A stretch of 64,000 nucleotides of DNA from SB11 sp964584305 (GCA_964584305.1 CAZOZL010000004.1:248001-312000), one strand, 5' to 3'; counted from the first letter of the stretch, positions 54,585-63,482 are shown. Notes: generated by a model from the letters alone, not told the origin. Made by a program: numbers and translations.

Positions 54585-55982
54585 TTAAAGATTGCCTACC
54601 ATATCCTCTGGTCGAACCCATTGGTCAAACTCATCGGCAGTAAGTAGTTCCAATGTTATAGCAGCCTGTTTAAGGGTAGTCCCTTCTTTGTGTGCTTTCT
54701 TAGCAATTTTTGCGGCATTGTCATACCCAATATGCGTATTTAGTGCTGTTACCAGCATCAGTGAATTGTTTAAATTTTCTTTAATAGCAGCGTTGTTTGG
54801 CGCAATGCCTACGGCACAATTATCATTAAATGATACGCAAGCATCACCTATAAGTCTCGCACTGTGTAACACATTTGCAGCAATAAGTGGCTTAAAAACG
54901 TTTAACTCAAAATGTCCATTGCTACCCCCTATGCTCACTGCAACATCATTGCCCATTACTTGGGCGCAAACCATTGTAAGGGCTTCGGGTTGTGTGGGGT
55001 TTACTTTGCCAGGCATAATGCTTGAACCGGGCTCGTTACTGGGTATTATAATTTCGCCGATGCCACAGCGTGGGCCGCTACTTAGCAAACGTATATCATT
55101 CCCTATTTTCATTAAAGAAACTGCAGCTCGTTTCAAAGCCCCGCTTAGTTCTACCATACCATCGTGGGCGGCTAAACTCTCAAACTTGTTGGGTGCTGTA
55201 ATAAATGGAAAACCTGAAAGATGGGCTATTTTTTCGGCTACTTTCACATCGTATCCCTTGGGGGTATTTAAGCCCGTTCCCACGGCAGTACCGCCTAATG
55301 CTAATTCTTTTATTGCCTCGAGTGCATTTTTTATTGCTTTTATACTATTGGTTAGCTGTTGAGCATAGCCACTAAATTCTTGCCCCAATGTTAGTGGGGT
55401 AGCATCCATAAGATGAGTACGCCCTATTTTAACGATACTATTAAATGTTTCCGTTTTTTTTGTTAGGGTGGTGCGTAACAATTCCATCCCAGCAAGGGTA
55501 ACTTCTACTACTTGCTTGTATGCCGCAATGTGCATGGCAGTGGGGTAAGTATCGTTACTTGATTGTGATTTGTTCACATCATCATTAGGGTGTAAAACTT
55601 TTTTCGCATCTATAAGGTTACCTCCATTTAAAACGTGCCCACGGTTGGCTACTACTTCATTCACGTTCATATTACTTTGTGTGCCACTACCTGTTTGCCA
55701 AATAACAAGTGGAAACTCGTTATCCAACTTTCCCGCTTGAATTTCGTCGCATACTTTACTAATTAAATCGGCTTTTTCTTGAGATAGTACGCCTAACTCT
55801 GCATTGGTTTGTGCAGCGGCTTTTTTTAGTGTTGCAAAAGCATATATTATTTCGATAGGCATTTTATCAGCAATGCCCCCAATGTTAAAATTTTGTAAAG
55901 AGCGTTGAGTTTGAGCTGCCCAATAAGCACTGGCAGGTACTTCAATTTCGCCAATGCTATCATGTTCTATCCTGTGTTCCAT
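54585..55982 (-). CDS. fumC: Fumarate hydratase, class II
   Basis: A 465-residue TCA-cycle enzyme that interconverts fumarate and malate. The ATG at 55982 gives MEHRIEHDSIGEIEVPASAYWAAQTQRS, the standard class II start; the 16 residues before it have no counterpart. Signature GSSIMPGKVNP is intact, as are SSNDTYPTAMH and GRTHLMDATPLTLGQEF. The class II type is iron-independent. A TATGTTTG box lies upstream. Confidence 0.96.
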   Translation of the reverse strand: MEHRIEHDSIGEIEVPASAYWAAQTQRSLQNFNIGGIADKMPIEIIYAFATLKKAAAQTNAELGVLSQEKADLISKVCDEIQAGKLDNEFPLVIWQTGSGTQSNMNVNEVVANRGHVLNGGNLIDAKKVLHPNDDVNKSQSSNDTYPTAMHIAAYKQVVEVTLAGMELLRTTLTKKTETFNSIVKIGRTHLMDATPLTLGQEFSGYAQQLTNSIKAIKNALEAIKELALGGTAVGTGLNTPKGYDVKVAEKIAHLSGFPFITAPNKFESLAAHDGMVELSGALKRAAVSLMKIGNDIRLLSSGPRCGIGEIIIPSNEPGSSIMPGKVNPTQPEALTMVCAQVMGNDVAVSIGGSNGHFELNVFKPLIAANVLHSARLIGDACVSFNDNCAVGIAPNNAAIKENLNNSLMLVTALNTHIGYDNAAKIAKKAHKEGTTLKQAAITLELLTADEFDQWVRPEDMVGNL

Positions 55983-56027
55983 AGTATCTTTTGTGGTGTT
56001 TTTTTTAAGGGTTGCTGTAAAAGTAAG

Positions 56028-56035
56028 CAAACATA
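56028..56035 (-). promoter_or_regulatory. -7 box TATGTTTG for fumC
   Basis: Perfect TAnnTTTG on the minus strand, 45 bases before the ATG at 55982. Repeat R1 copy C begins 3 bases upstream of the box. Confidence 0.5.
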
Positions 56036-56037
56036 AC

Positions 56038-56104
56038 GGTAGGTTGAAACCTGCCGCAGTTCATAACCGTTAACGCAACCTTTTATAGAATGGGCATTTA
56101 TGCA
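56038..56104 (+). repeat. Dispersed repeat R1, copy C
   Basis: GGTAGGTTGAAACCTGCCGC, then AGTTCATAACCGTTAAC, ACCTTTTATAGAAT and CATTTATGC, in the order of copies A and B. It lies between the fumC promoter and the phosphoribosyltransferase gene end. Confidence 0.7.
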
Positions 56105-56140
56105 GACTTAAGAAATCTATATTTAAGTTAAAAATTACTC

Positions 56141-56635
56141 CTAATTAAGACTAAGCTGCATATTTTTATCCGTATCTACCTCAAAAGTAATGTGCTGTTG
56201 CAAAGTAGTTGCCAATGATATGCCAGTAAAGTCTGCTGATACAGGGAATTTTTTGTGGTTTCTATCTGCCAATACCATTGTTGATATAGTTGCCGCATTG
56301 GCATTAAAAAATGGATAAATGGCATACACCATAGTGCGGGCAGTGTTTAAAACATCATCAACCACTACAACACTTTTGCCCTTAATTTTATCTGCATCAA
56401 TACTAATACTGGTAGATTGTTCTGTGGGGTTGTTTTTTTCAATTGTTATATACACTAAGTCCACTTTTAAATCAGATATTTTTTCTAATTCATGTGCAAT
56501 TTTTTCAGCCAAAAAACTACCCTGCCCCTTTATTCCTGCAATAATAATTTCTTTACTTCCTACGTGCTCTTCATATATTTGATATGCTAAGCGGGTAATA
56601 GTACGTACTATCTGCTGGTGGGTTAAAATTATCAT
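56141..56635 (-). CDS. PyrR-like phosphoribosyltransferase
   Basis: A 164-residue type I phosphoribosyltransferase. The ATG at 56635 is supported by a TATTTTTG box 27 bases upstream, which lies inside the longer frame to 56719. The PRPP loop is VVVVDDVLNTARTMVYA, and the PPi loop GIKGQGSFLAEKI; the flexible-loop segment carries NNPTEQ. These fit the PyrR/uracil PRTase group. Regulation of pyr mRNA as in Bacillus PyrR is not supported by context, so a nucleobase-salvage role is as likely. Confidence 0.85.
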   Translation of the reverse strand: MIILTHQQIVRTITRLAYQIYEEHVGSKEIIIAGIKGQGSFLAEKIAHELEKISDLKVDLVYITIEKNNPTEQSTSISIDADKIKGKSVVVVDDVLNTARTMVYAIYPFFNANAATISTMVLADRNHKKFPVSADFTGISLATTLQQHITFEVDTDKNMQLSLN

Positions 56636-56662
56636 ACTAAAAATTGTAAAAGCAATATTACA

Positions 56663-56670
56663 CAAAAATA
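56663..56670 (-). promoter_or_regulatory. -7 box TATTTTTG for the phosphoribosyltransferase gene
   Basis: Perfect TAnnTTTG on the minus strand, 27 bases before the ATG at 56635. Confidence 0.55.
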
Positions 56671-56761
56671 GGTAGTTACAGGTGAGTAATGCTTTGCTTT
56701 TAGAGTAAAAAAGGTGCATTTTGCAACGACTAATCTAAAAAAAGAAAACGAATAAGGGTTT

Positions 56762-58465
56762 ATGAGCAAACAAAACGAACAATGGGGAAGCCGTGTAGGG
56801 CTTATATTAGCAATGGCTGGAAATGCTGTTGGATTAGGTAATTTTCTTCGTTTCCCAGTTCAAGCTGTGAATAATGGCGGCGGGGCTTTTATTATCCCCT
56901 ACTTAGTATGTTTCTTACTAATGGGCATTCCGTTGGTATGGATAGAGTGGAGCATGGGGCGTTTTGGGGGCAAACATGGCAACCACAGCACCCCTTTTAT
57001 AGTTGATACTATGGGTAGGCGTAAATTTTGGAAATACTTTGGTGTATTTGGCATATTTACCAATGTTGCGGTAGCTTCTTACTATTGCTATATAGAATCG
57101 TGGACTATGTCTTATGTTATACATAGTATAAAAGGCACATTTAGCGGGCAAAGTTTAGAATGGGTAAGTAATTTCTTTAACCAATATCTTAATGTTTTTG
57201 AAACCAGCACAGGATTACCTTACGAGGCGGTGATATTTTTTGTGGCGTGCTTGGCTCTAAATACGTTTATCCTTTCACGAGGGTTGAAAGGGATAGAGTC
57301 GGTAGCTAAAATAGGAATGCCACTATTAATTGCCTTTGGCGCATTTTTAGCCTATCGTGGGTTAACATTGGGCGAGGGAGCAACAGGTGCAGTAGAAGGA
57401 GCGAGTGCAACCGAAGGACTAAACTATTTATGGACACCGCAATACGATAAACTATCTAACTTAAGCGTGTGGTTAGCTGCTGCGGGGCAAATATTTTTCA
57501 CCCTTTCAGTAGGTATGGGTACTATACACTGCTATGCCGCCTATCTAAAAGCCAATGATGATGTTGCGCTAAATGGTATTACAGCAGGTTTTACCAACGA
57601 GTTTGTAGAAGTAGTATTGGGTGGTGCAATAGTAATACCTATTGCAGCAGGATATTTAGGATTGGACTGGGTGAAAGAAAATGCAGGTTTTGGAATGGCT
57701 TTTCAAACTATGCCTTTCTTGTTTGATAAGTGGGGTGATGTACTTTCTGTTTTTGCAGGAGTAACTTGGTTTGGCTTATTATTCTTTGCAGGTATCACCT
57801 CATCGCTTGCTATGGGTACGCCTTGGATGGGCTTTTTGCAAGATGAGTTTAATGTAAAACGCACCACAGCGGCATGGTCTTTTGGCTTATTAGTATTATT
57901 AATGGGCTTACCTACGGTGCTACTATTTACAGTTGCCAACGGCTCTGTAAATACTATTGCTTTTAATGAGTATGATTACTGGGCGGGTACTGTCTCCCTT
58001 GTTGTATTTGCATTAGCGGAGACCGTATTATTTTCATGGATATTTGGTTATAGGAAAGGATGGGATGAGTTAAACTCTGGAGCGGATATTAAAATACTAC
58101 CTATTATAAAAGGTAAACCTATATTTAAGTATATTATAGGCTATGTAACCCCAATAATGTTGATTATTGTTTTCTTAGGTGCTTTGATAACCCCTGAACA
58201 AAACCAGTGGGGCGAGTCATGGTCTAGCATGATGGCGGGCAATGGATGGACATTAGACAAAAATTCTATTATTGGAATGATGAATATGACAGGGCTAAAA
58301 GCGCAAATAGCTGCAGCTACCGATCCTGATGTTATTGAACGATTAAATACAGAACGTACCTACACTTATATAGCACGGTTTTTACTTATAGGACTTTTCT
58401 CAGGCATTAGCTGGTTGGTATATATAGCCTACCGCAAACGTCAACGTGCTGAATTAAAAGGATAA
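56762..58465 (+). CDS. Sodium-dependent transporter, NSS/SNF family
   Basis: A 567-residue inner-membrane symporter with LeuT fold, moving amino acids or related small molecules with sodium. The N-terminal WGSRVGLILAMAGNAVGLGNFLRFP carries TM1 with its unwound NAVGLGNFLRFP centre, and YLVCFLLMGIPLVWIEWSMGRF is TM2. About eleven or twelve membrane helices can be counted. The GTIHCYAAYLK and AGITSSLAMGTPW segments match TM6/TM8 regions. A 37-residue membrane ORF follows by 27 bases and is likely its partner. Substrate unknown. Confidence 0.92.
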   Translation: MSKQNEQWGSRVGLILAMAGNAVGLGNFLRFPVQAVNNGGGAFIIPYLVCFLLMGIPLVWIEWSMGRFGGKHGNHSTPFIVDTMGRRKFWKYFGVFGIFTNVAVASYYCYIESWTMSYVIHSIKGTFSGQSLEWVSNFFNQYLNVFETSTGLPYEAVIFFVACLALNTFILSRGLKGIESVAKIGMPLLIAFGAFLAYRGLTLGEGATGAVEGASATEGLNYLWTPQYDKLSNLSVWLAAAGQIFFTLSVGMGTIHCYAAYLKANDDVALNGITAGFTNEFVEVVLGGAIVIPIAAGYLGLDWVKENAGFGMAFQTMPFLFDKWGDVLSVFAGVTWFGLLFFAGITSSLAMGTPWMGFLQDEFNVKRTTAAWSFGLLVLLMGLPTVLLFTVANGSVNTIAFNEYDYWAGTVSLVVFALAETVLFSWIFGYRKGWDELNSGADIKILPIIKGKPIFKYIIGYVTPIMLIIVFLGALITPEQNQWGESWSSMMAGNGWTLDKNSIIGMMNMTGLKAQIAAATDPDVIERLNTERTYTYIARFLLIGLFSGISWLVYIAYRKRQRAELKG

Positions 58466-58492
58466 TTTTAATTACTTTAAACAAAAAAAACA

Positions 58493-58606
58493 ATGAACTC
58501 AGAAGCATTAACCATAATGATTACAGCACAAGTGATAATTGCAAGCTGTATGGGATTCTTTTTTTACAAAGTACTAAGAGTACCTAAGAAAAAAGAGGAC
58601 GAGTAG
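58493..58606 (+). CDS. Small single-helix membrane protein following the NSS transporter
   Basis: A 37-residue ORF: Met-Asn-Ser-Glu start, one hydrophobic helix (LTIMITAQVIIASCMGFFFY), then the basic/acidic tail KVLRVPKKKEDE. It starts 27 bases after the transporter stop, in the same direction. Similar short one-helix ORFs follow NSS transporters in other phyla; the actinobacterial MetS subunit of MetPS is the known example. Being a subunit is therefore inferred from position and shape, not homology. Confidence 0.7.
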   Translation: MNSEALTIMITAQVIIASCMGFFFYKVLRVPKKKEDE

Positions 58607-59157
58607 TTAGTTTAACGTAAGTTCGGTATAACTTTTTTGGGGTGGCTTACTCGTTTTATATAGACAGGCTTACCCAAACGGCACGGGCAGATACTGCTTT
58701 AGCAGAGCAAGGAAACAGATTGCCACGCTAATCTAAGAATGCTATCTCACAATTGTAATAGTACAGCAATGGTGTTTGCGTTAGTATAACAACCCTTCTA
58801 AATTAACTATTAGCACTACTATATAAGTACCCTTCCCCTTGAGGGGAAGCCAAATTGTGGTACAGGTAAAAACTGCAATACATTGGTAGGGCTTAATAAC
58901 AAGGGAAAAACCGCTGCACAGCCCCTTGATAAAATAATAAAAATATAAAAAGCACGCGTAAATCTACGCTAAAGGCTAATAGCCAATAGCTAAAAAGTGA
59001 ACCATAGCTACTTGCAACGGTTTTAACTTGTAGCTACTTCTAAAAAAGTAACTTAAATACAAAATTTAAAAACGCTAAAAATGGGCTGTTTTTATGCCTT
59101 ATCAAAAAAATATACGTTACATACTATAATAAACTTGGCACTAATGTATATACTCAA
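58607..59157. other. Intergenic region with several repeat remnants
   Basis: A region of about 550 bases before the TPR gene promoter with no convincing ORF. It holds GGCACGGGCAG (58680-58690), R2 copy 4 (58717-58760), the hairpin CTTCCCC-TTGA-GGGGAAG (58832-58849), and a doubled TAGCTACTT near 59008 and 59033. The ATG at 59081 lies here but upstream of the promoter. Confidence 0.6.
58717..58760 (+). repeat. Dispersed repeat R2, copy 4
   Basis: AGATTGCCACGCTAA (identical to 19982), then CTAAGAA and CAATTGTAATA in the places of CTAAGAA and CAATGACGATA of copy 2. Confidence 0.6.
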
Positions 59158-59165
59158 TATTTTTG
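59158..59165 (+). promoter_or_regulatory. -7 box TATTTTTG for the TPR lipoprotein gene
   Basis: Perfect TAnnTTTG followed by GCACAC, identical to the promoter at 384. CTTG lies 20 bases upstream (59134-59137). It places the transcription start after the ATG at 59081. Confidence 0.65.
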
Positions 59166-59191
59166 CACACCTTATTGTAAACCAAAGCATT

Positions 59192-60265
59192 TTGATAAAT
59201 AAAAAAATAGATAAATATTACCGTAGCCTATTCTCGCTAATTGGGCTATTAGGGATACTATGTTTTTCGCAATGCAAAAACACACCTGATAAGCCTGCCA
59301 GTAGGCTATCTGTTAGAGATAGTTTGGCAGCCGCAAAAGATAAAGGGTCAATGGCTATAGCGCAACTAAATATCGATATAGCAAATGCACCAAACAATGC
59401 TGAACTATATTATAAAAGGGCTTTGCAATGGGAAAGAGAAGACCAGCCGCTAAAAGGGTTTGGTGATATAGAAAAGGCGATTAAACTGCAGCCACAAAAT
59501 CCCTTATACTATTTTACCAGAGGAAAGATAAGTTTTAGTATTGATAGTATTACCAAGGCAGAGCAATCCTTTAAAAAAGCAGTAGCGTTAAAACCTGATT
59601 TTGTTGATGCAATGGTGGGCTTGGGCAAGTTGCAAATGATACTTTTTCAGTTTAATGAAAGTAATAAAACATTTGACAATGTGCTTGAAATTGAGCCATT
59701 AAATGCAACAGCATTTTACTACAAGGGTAGAAACTATTTAGGCAAACAAGATACTAATAGTGCGCTTACCAGCTATAAAAAAGCAATAGAATATAATAAC
59801 GATTATTATAGTGCCTACATAGAATTAGGAAAAATACATCGTGCAAAACGGAAACTAAAATTAGCAAAAGACTACTTTACCAACGCAATACGGATAAAAG
59901 AAGTAAGTGCTGAGGCATACTACGCTAGGGCACTCACCTATTATGATATGGACGCTTTTAGAGAAGCACTTGACGATTTTGAAAAAGTAATGCGGATAGA
60001 CCCTGATGATTATCGCCCGTATATAGGTATAGGGTTAATAAACTATAATTTAGACCGTTACGAAGTATCTGTTAATAATTATAGCAATGCCCTTTTAATG
60101 AAACCTGATTATGTTAGGGGATATTATTTAAGAGGGTTGGCATATATGTCAAAAGGAGAAAATACAAAAGCGATAGACGATTTTAGAAAAGTTTTAAAAT
60201 TAGACGATAGCTATACCATAGCAAAAGATTTTTTGAAGCAATTAGGCGCAAAAGACATTAAGTAA
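59192..60265 (+). CDS. TPR-repeat lipoprotein
   Basis: A 357-residue protein. The frame is open from 59081, but a strong promoter lies inside that part; the TTG at 59192 (MINKKIDKYYRSLFSLIGLL) starts a lipoprotein signal with lipobox FSQC (C28). Residues 70-345 are eight consecutive TPR units (AELYYKRALQWER, PLYYFTRGKISFS, VDAMVGLGKLQ, ATAFYYKGRNYLG, YSAYIELGKIH, AEAYYARALTYYD, YRPYIGIGLINYN, VRGYYLRGLAYMS), a protein-binding scaffold. It is probably anchored at the outer membrane facing the periplasm. It lies 3 bases before thrS and may be read through into it. Confidence 0.82.
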   Translation: MINKKIDKYYRSLFSLIGLLGILCFSQCKNTPDKPASRLSVRDSLAAAKDKGSMAIAQLNIDIANAPNNAELYYKRALQWEREDQPLKGFGDIEKAIKLQPQNPLYYFTRGKISFSIDSITKAEQSFKKAVALKPDFVDAMVGLGKLQMILFQFNESNKTFDNVLEIEPLNATAFYYKGRNYLGKQDTNSALTSYKKAIEYNNDYYSAYIELGKIHRAKRKLKLAKDYFTNAIRIKEVSAEAYYARALTYYDMDAFREALDDFEKVMRIDPDDYRPYIGIGLINYNLDRYEVSVNNYSNALLMKPDYVRGYYLRGLAYMSKGENTKAIDDFRKVLKLDDSYTIAKDFLKQLGAKDIK

Positions 60266-60268
60266 TAA

Positions 60269-62197
60269 ATGATAAAAATAACTTTTCCCGATGGGGCAGT
60301 GAGAGAGTATCAAGTAGGGGTTACTCCAATGGAAATAGCTAAATCAATTAGCGATGGTTTTGCACGAAACGTATTAGCCGCTAAAATAAACGATAAAAAA
60401 ACAGAAGCATCAACACCCATCACCGCTGATGCAGACCTTACCTTATACACATGGAGAGATACTGATGGGAAAGAGGCTTTTTGGCACTCATCAGCACATT
60501 TATTAGCAGAAGCTGTGCAAGCCTGTTACCCCAAAGCAAAATTTGGAATAGGTCCAGCCATAGAAAAAGGCTTTTATTACGATATTGATTTTGGTGATGA
60601 TGTTATAAATGCAGAGGCATTGCAAAAAATTGAAGCCAAAATGAAAGAATTGGCAAAAGAAAACAATCCATTTGCAATGAGTGAGGTAAGCAAAGCAGAA
60701 GCTATTGATTACTTTACCAAAAAAGGAGATAATCTAAAATTAGACCTGATAAAAGACTTGGAAGATGGCAGCATAACCTTTTGCACACAAGGTAACTTTA
60801 CTGATTTGTGTAGAGGCTTTCATGTGCCTTCAACAGGTTATATTAAAGCTATTAAGCTATTAAACATAGCAGGGGCATATTGGCGGGGCGATGAAAACAA
60901 CCAGCAGCTTACCCGTATTTATGGTATCACTTTCCCAAAAAATAAAGAGTTAGAAGAGCATTTATACCTATTAGAAGAAGCGAAACGCCGAGACCATCGT
61001 AAATTAGGTAAAGAGTTAGAATTATTTACCTTTAGTGATAAAGTAGGGCAGGGGCTACCCCTTTGGCTACCCAAAGGAGCATTAATTCGTGATAGGCTTA
61101 CCAGATTTATGCAGCAAGCCCAAACCGATAGGGGCTATCTACCCGTTATTACACCACATATTGGCAAAAAAGAATTATACATCACCAGCGGGCATTATGA
61201 AAAATATGGCAACGATTCTTTTCAACCTATAAAAACGCCTGACGAGGACGAAGAGTTTTTGCTGAAACCAATGAATTGCCCACACCATTGCGAGATATAT
61301 AAATACAAACCACACTCATACAAAGACTTACCTTTGCGCTTTGCCGAGTTTGGAACGGTTTATCGCTACGAGCAAAGCGGAGAATTAAGCGGGTTAACCC
61401 GTGTGCGTGGGTTTACACAAGACGATGCACATATATTTTGCAGACCCGACCAAGTGATTGAGGAATTTAATGTGGTGATAGATTTGGTGAAATACGTGTT
61501 TAATAAATTGGGTTTCGATGATTATACAGCACAAATATCGCTGCGTGATAAAGAAGATAGAAGCAAGTATATAGGCACTGATGAAAATTGGGAAAAAGCC
61601 GAGCAAGCCATAATACAAGCAACAGCAGAAAAAGGCTTAGAAACCGTTACAAAATATGGTGAGGCAGCTTTTTATGGGCCTAAGTTAGATTTTATGGTAA
61701 AAGACGTGCTGGGTCGCCAGTGGCAATTAGGCACTATACAGGTGGATTATAACCTGCCAGAACGTTTTGAATTAGAATATACTGGTGAGGATAACCAAAA
61801 ACACCGCCCAGTAATGATACACCGTGCGCCTTTTGGCTCGCTCGAGCGTTTCTTTGCAATACTCACAGAACATTGTGCAGGCAATTTCCCTTTGTGGCTA
61901 TGTCCTGAGCAAATAGCAGTACTGCCCATAAGCGATAAATTTTCAAAATATGCTAATGATGTTTTAAATTACTTAAAAAAGTACGATATTCGCGGCTTCG
62001 TGGACGAACGTGCTGAGAAGATTGGTAAAAAAATTCGCGATGCAGAGGTAGCCAAAGTGCCATTTATGCTAATAATAGGCGAGAAAGAAGTGAATGAAGA
62101 GAAAATTTCTGTGCGAAAGCATGGAAAGGGTGATGTAGGAACTTTTTCGTTTACAGAGTTTACAGCATATTTTAATGAGCAGTTGGATATTAATTAA
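60269..62197 (+). CDS. thrS: Threonine-tRNA ligase
   Basis: A 642-residue class II synthetase. Domains in order: TGS (1-62), editing domain with HSSAHLLAEA and the FTDLCRGFHVP loop (about 65-225), catalytic core (about 245-540), and anticodon-binding domain (about 545-642). Zinc-site residues are visible: the Cys in LKPMNCPHHCEIY, His in QDDAHIFC, and His in VMIHRAPFGS. Motif 2 lies in FAEFGTVYRYEQSGELSGLTRVRG. It starts the usual operon with infC, rpmI and rplT. Confidence 0.97.
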   Translation: MIKITFPDGAVREYQVGVTPMEIAKSISDGFARNVLAAKINDKKTEASTPITADADLTLYTWRDTDGKEAFWHSSAHLLAEAVQACYPKAKFGIGPAIEKGFYYDIDFGDDVINAEALQKIEAKMKELAKENNPFAMSEVSKAEAIDYFTKKGDNLKLDLIKDLEDGSITFCTQGNFTDLCRGFHVPSTGYIKAIKLLNIAGAYWRGDENNQQLTRIYGITFPKNKELEEHLYLLEEAKRRDHRKLGKELELFTFSDKVGQGLPLWLPKGALIRDRLTRFMQQAQTDRGYLPVITPHIGKKELYITSGHYEKYGNDSFQPIKTPDEDEEFLLKPMNCPHHCEIYKYKPHSYKDLPLRFAEFGTVYRYEQSGELSGLTRVRGFTQDDAHIFCRPDQVIEEFNVVIDLVKYVFNKLGFDDYTAQISLRDKEDRSKYIGTDENWEKAEQAIIQATAEKGLETVTKYGEAAFYGPKLDFMVKDVLGRQWQLGTIQVDYNLPERFELEYTGEDNQKHRPVMIHRAPFGSLERFFAILTEHCAGNFPLWLCPEQIAVLPISDKFSKYANDVLNYLKKYDIRGFVDERAEKIGKKIRDAEVAKVPFMLIIGEKEVNEEKISVRKHGKGDVGTFSFTEFTAYFNEQLDIN

Positions 62198-62213
62198 TAA
62201 TTTCATTTTTAAC

Positions 62214-62218
62214 GGAGG
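62214..62218 (+). promoter_or_regulatory. Strong Shine-Dalgarno GGAGG before infC
   Basis: GGAGG, 5 bases before the ATC at 62224. It is exceptional in this window, where most genes have no such sequence, and it decides the infC start. Confidence 0.8.
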
Positions 62219-62223
62219 TAAAT

Positions 62224-62784
62224 ATCGCAATTAAAAAAAGGGGAAGAAGACCATACAGACCCCGTGTTACAGAGCCCGAACACCGGATAAACGGAAGAAT
62301 AACCGCAAGAGAGGTGCGGGTAGTGGGTGAAACTATTGAGCCAGGTGTATATCCAATAGAAAAAGCATTGGATGTAGCCAGAGAGCTTGAGGTTGATTTG
62401 GTTGAAATTTCGCCTAATGCCAGTCCGCCAGTTTGTAGAGTGGTAGATTATAAAAAATTTCTTTACGAGCAGAAAAAGAAAAAGAAAGAAATTAAAGCGA
62501 ACGCCGTTAAAACAGTAGTAAAAGAAATTAGATTTGGACCTAATACTGACGACCATGATGTTGATTTTAAACTAAAACACGCCATTAAATTTTTAGAAGA
62601 AGGCTCTAAAGTGCGTGCCTATGTGTTTTTCAGAGGTCGTTCAATAGTGTTTAAAGAAAGAGGGGAAGTATTATTATTAAAATTTGCCGAAGACTTAGTA
62701 GAATATGGCAAAGTAGAGATGATGCCAAAAATGGAAGGCAAAAAAATGATAATAATGTTAGCTCCAAAACCAAAAGGGAAATAA
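62224..62784 (+). CDS. infC: Translation initiation factor IF-3 (ATC start)
   Basis: A 186-residue factor that keeps the 30S subunit free and checks start codons. The GTG at 62314 is the first standard start, but it would remove 30 conserved residues: upstream codons read AIKKRGRRPYRPRVTEPEHRI and NGRITAREVRVVG, the normal N-terminus. The frame therefore begins at ATC (62224), just behind GGAGG; ATT at 62230 is a second possibility. Both are poor codons that IF-3 discriminates against, as with the AUU of E. coli infC. Core motifs VEISPNASPPVCRVVDYKKF, EIRFGPNTDDHD and VFFRGRSI are intact. Confidence 0.92.
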   Translation: MAIKKRGRRPYRPRVTEPEHRINGRITAREVRVVGETIEPGVYPIEKALDVARELEVDLVEISPNASPPVCRVVDYKKFLYEQKKKKKEIKANAVKTVVKEIRFGPNTDDHDVDFKLKHAIKFLEEGSKVRAYVFFRGRSIVFKERGEVLLLKFAEDLVEYGKVEMMPKMEGKKMIIMLAPKPKGK

Positions 62785-62808
62785 AATTTTTAATAAAAGG
62801 ATACAGCA

Positions 62809-63009
62809 ATGCCAAAAATGAAGACAGTATCAGGTGCTAAAAAGAGATTTAAAGTAACTGGTAGCGGAAAAATAAGAATGAACCACTCTTTTAAGAGGCA
62901 CATTCTTACCAAAAAAGAGAAAAAACAAAAACGTAATTTAACTCATTCAGCATATGTTAGCGATGCTGATAAGAGTAATGTTAAAATAATGCTAACCATC
63001 GGAAAATAA
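62809..63009 (+). CDS. rpmI: 50S ribosomal protein L35
   Basis: A 66-residue basic protein starting PKMKTVSGAKKRFKVTGSGK after Met, with the family's KRHILTKKEKKQKRNLTH block. It binds 23S rRNA in the large subunit. It lies 24 bases after infC, in the conserved order infC-rpmI-rplT. Confidence 0.96.
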   Translation: MPKMKTVSGAKKRFKVTGSGKIRMNHSFKRHILTKKEKKQKRNLTHSAYVSDADKSNVKIMLTIGK

Positions 63010-63086
63010 TTTTTTATTGTTTCACCCAGTATTTAGCCCCAAAGTTTCGTAACAAAAACGAACGCTAGCTACTAAAAATTAAAACT

Positions 63087-63431
63087 ATGCCTCGTTCAGT
63101 CAACACCGTTGCTTCACGTAGAAGAAGAAAAAAAATCTTAAACCTTGCAAAAGGATATTGGGGTCGCCGTAAAAATGTTTGGACAGTAGCCAAAAATGCG
63201 GTCGAAAAAGGTTTGCAATACGCATACCGTGATAGAAAAACCAAAAAACGTAATTTCCGCGCATTGTGGATACAACGTATTAATGCTGCCACCCGCCAAG
63301 AGGGGATGAGCTACTCTGTATTTATGGGTAAAGCAAATGTTAAAAATATAGGGCTAAACCGTAAAGTATTAGCAGATTTAGCAATGAACCACCCCGAAGC
63401 ATTTAAAGCGGTGGTGAAAGCAGTGAAATAA
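63087..63431 (+). CDS. rplT: 50S ribosomal protein L20
   Basis: A 114-residue basic protein needed early in large-subunit assembly. The N-terminus PRSVNTVASRRRRKKILNLAKGYWGRRKN is the long RNA-binding extension, followed by the globular FRALWIQRINAATRQEGMSYS. In other bacteria L20 represses its own operon; I see no L20 leader structure in the 77 bases before it. A terminator follows directly. Confidence 0.96.
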   Translation: MPRSVNTVASRRRRKKILNLAKGYWGRRKNVWTVAKNAVEKGLQYAYRDRKTKKRNFRALWIQRINAATRQEGMSYSVFMGKANVKNIGLNRKVLADLAMNHPEAFKAVVKAVK

Positions 63432-63452
63432 GAAAATATATTTCAAAATAAT

Positions 63453-63482
63453 AAAAGGGGCTAAATTTTAGTCCCTTTTTTG
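63453..63482 (+). terminator. Rho-independent terminator of the thrS-infC-rpmI-rplT operon
   Basis: AAAAGGGGCTAAA pairs with TTTAGTCCCTTTT (one G-U) and continues into T's. Confidence 0.85.

Noticed and set aside
54592..55362. 256-codon plus-strand ORF opposite fumC
   Set aside because: Antisense of fumC, which has all its motifs; the ORF has no recognisable domain.
62314..62784. infC starting at GTG 62314
   Set aside because: It would delete the conserved IF-3 N-terminus that is readable upstream to ATC 62224.
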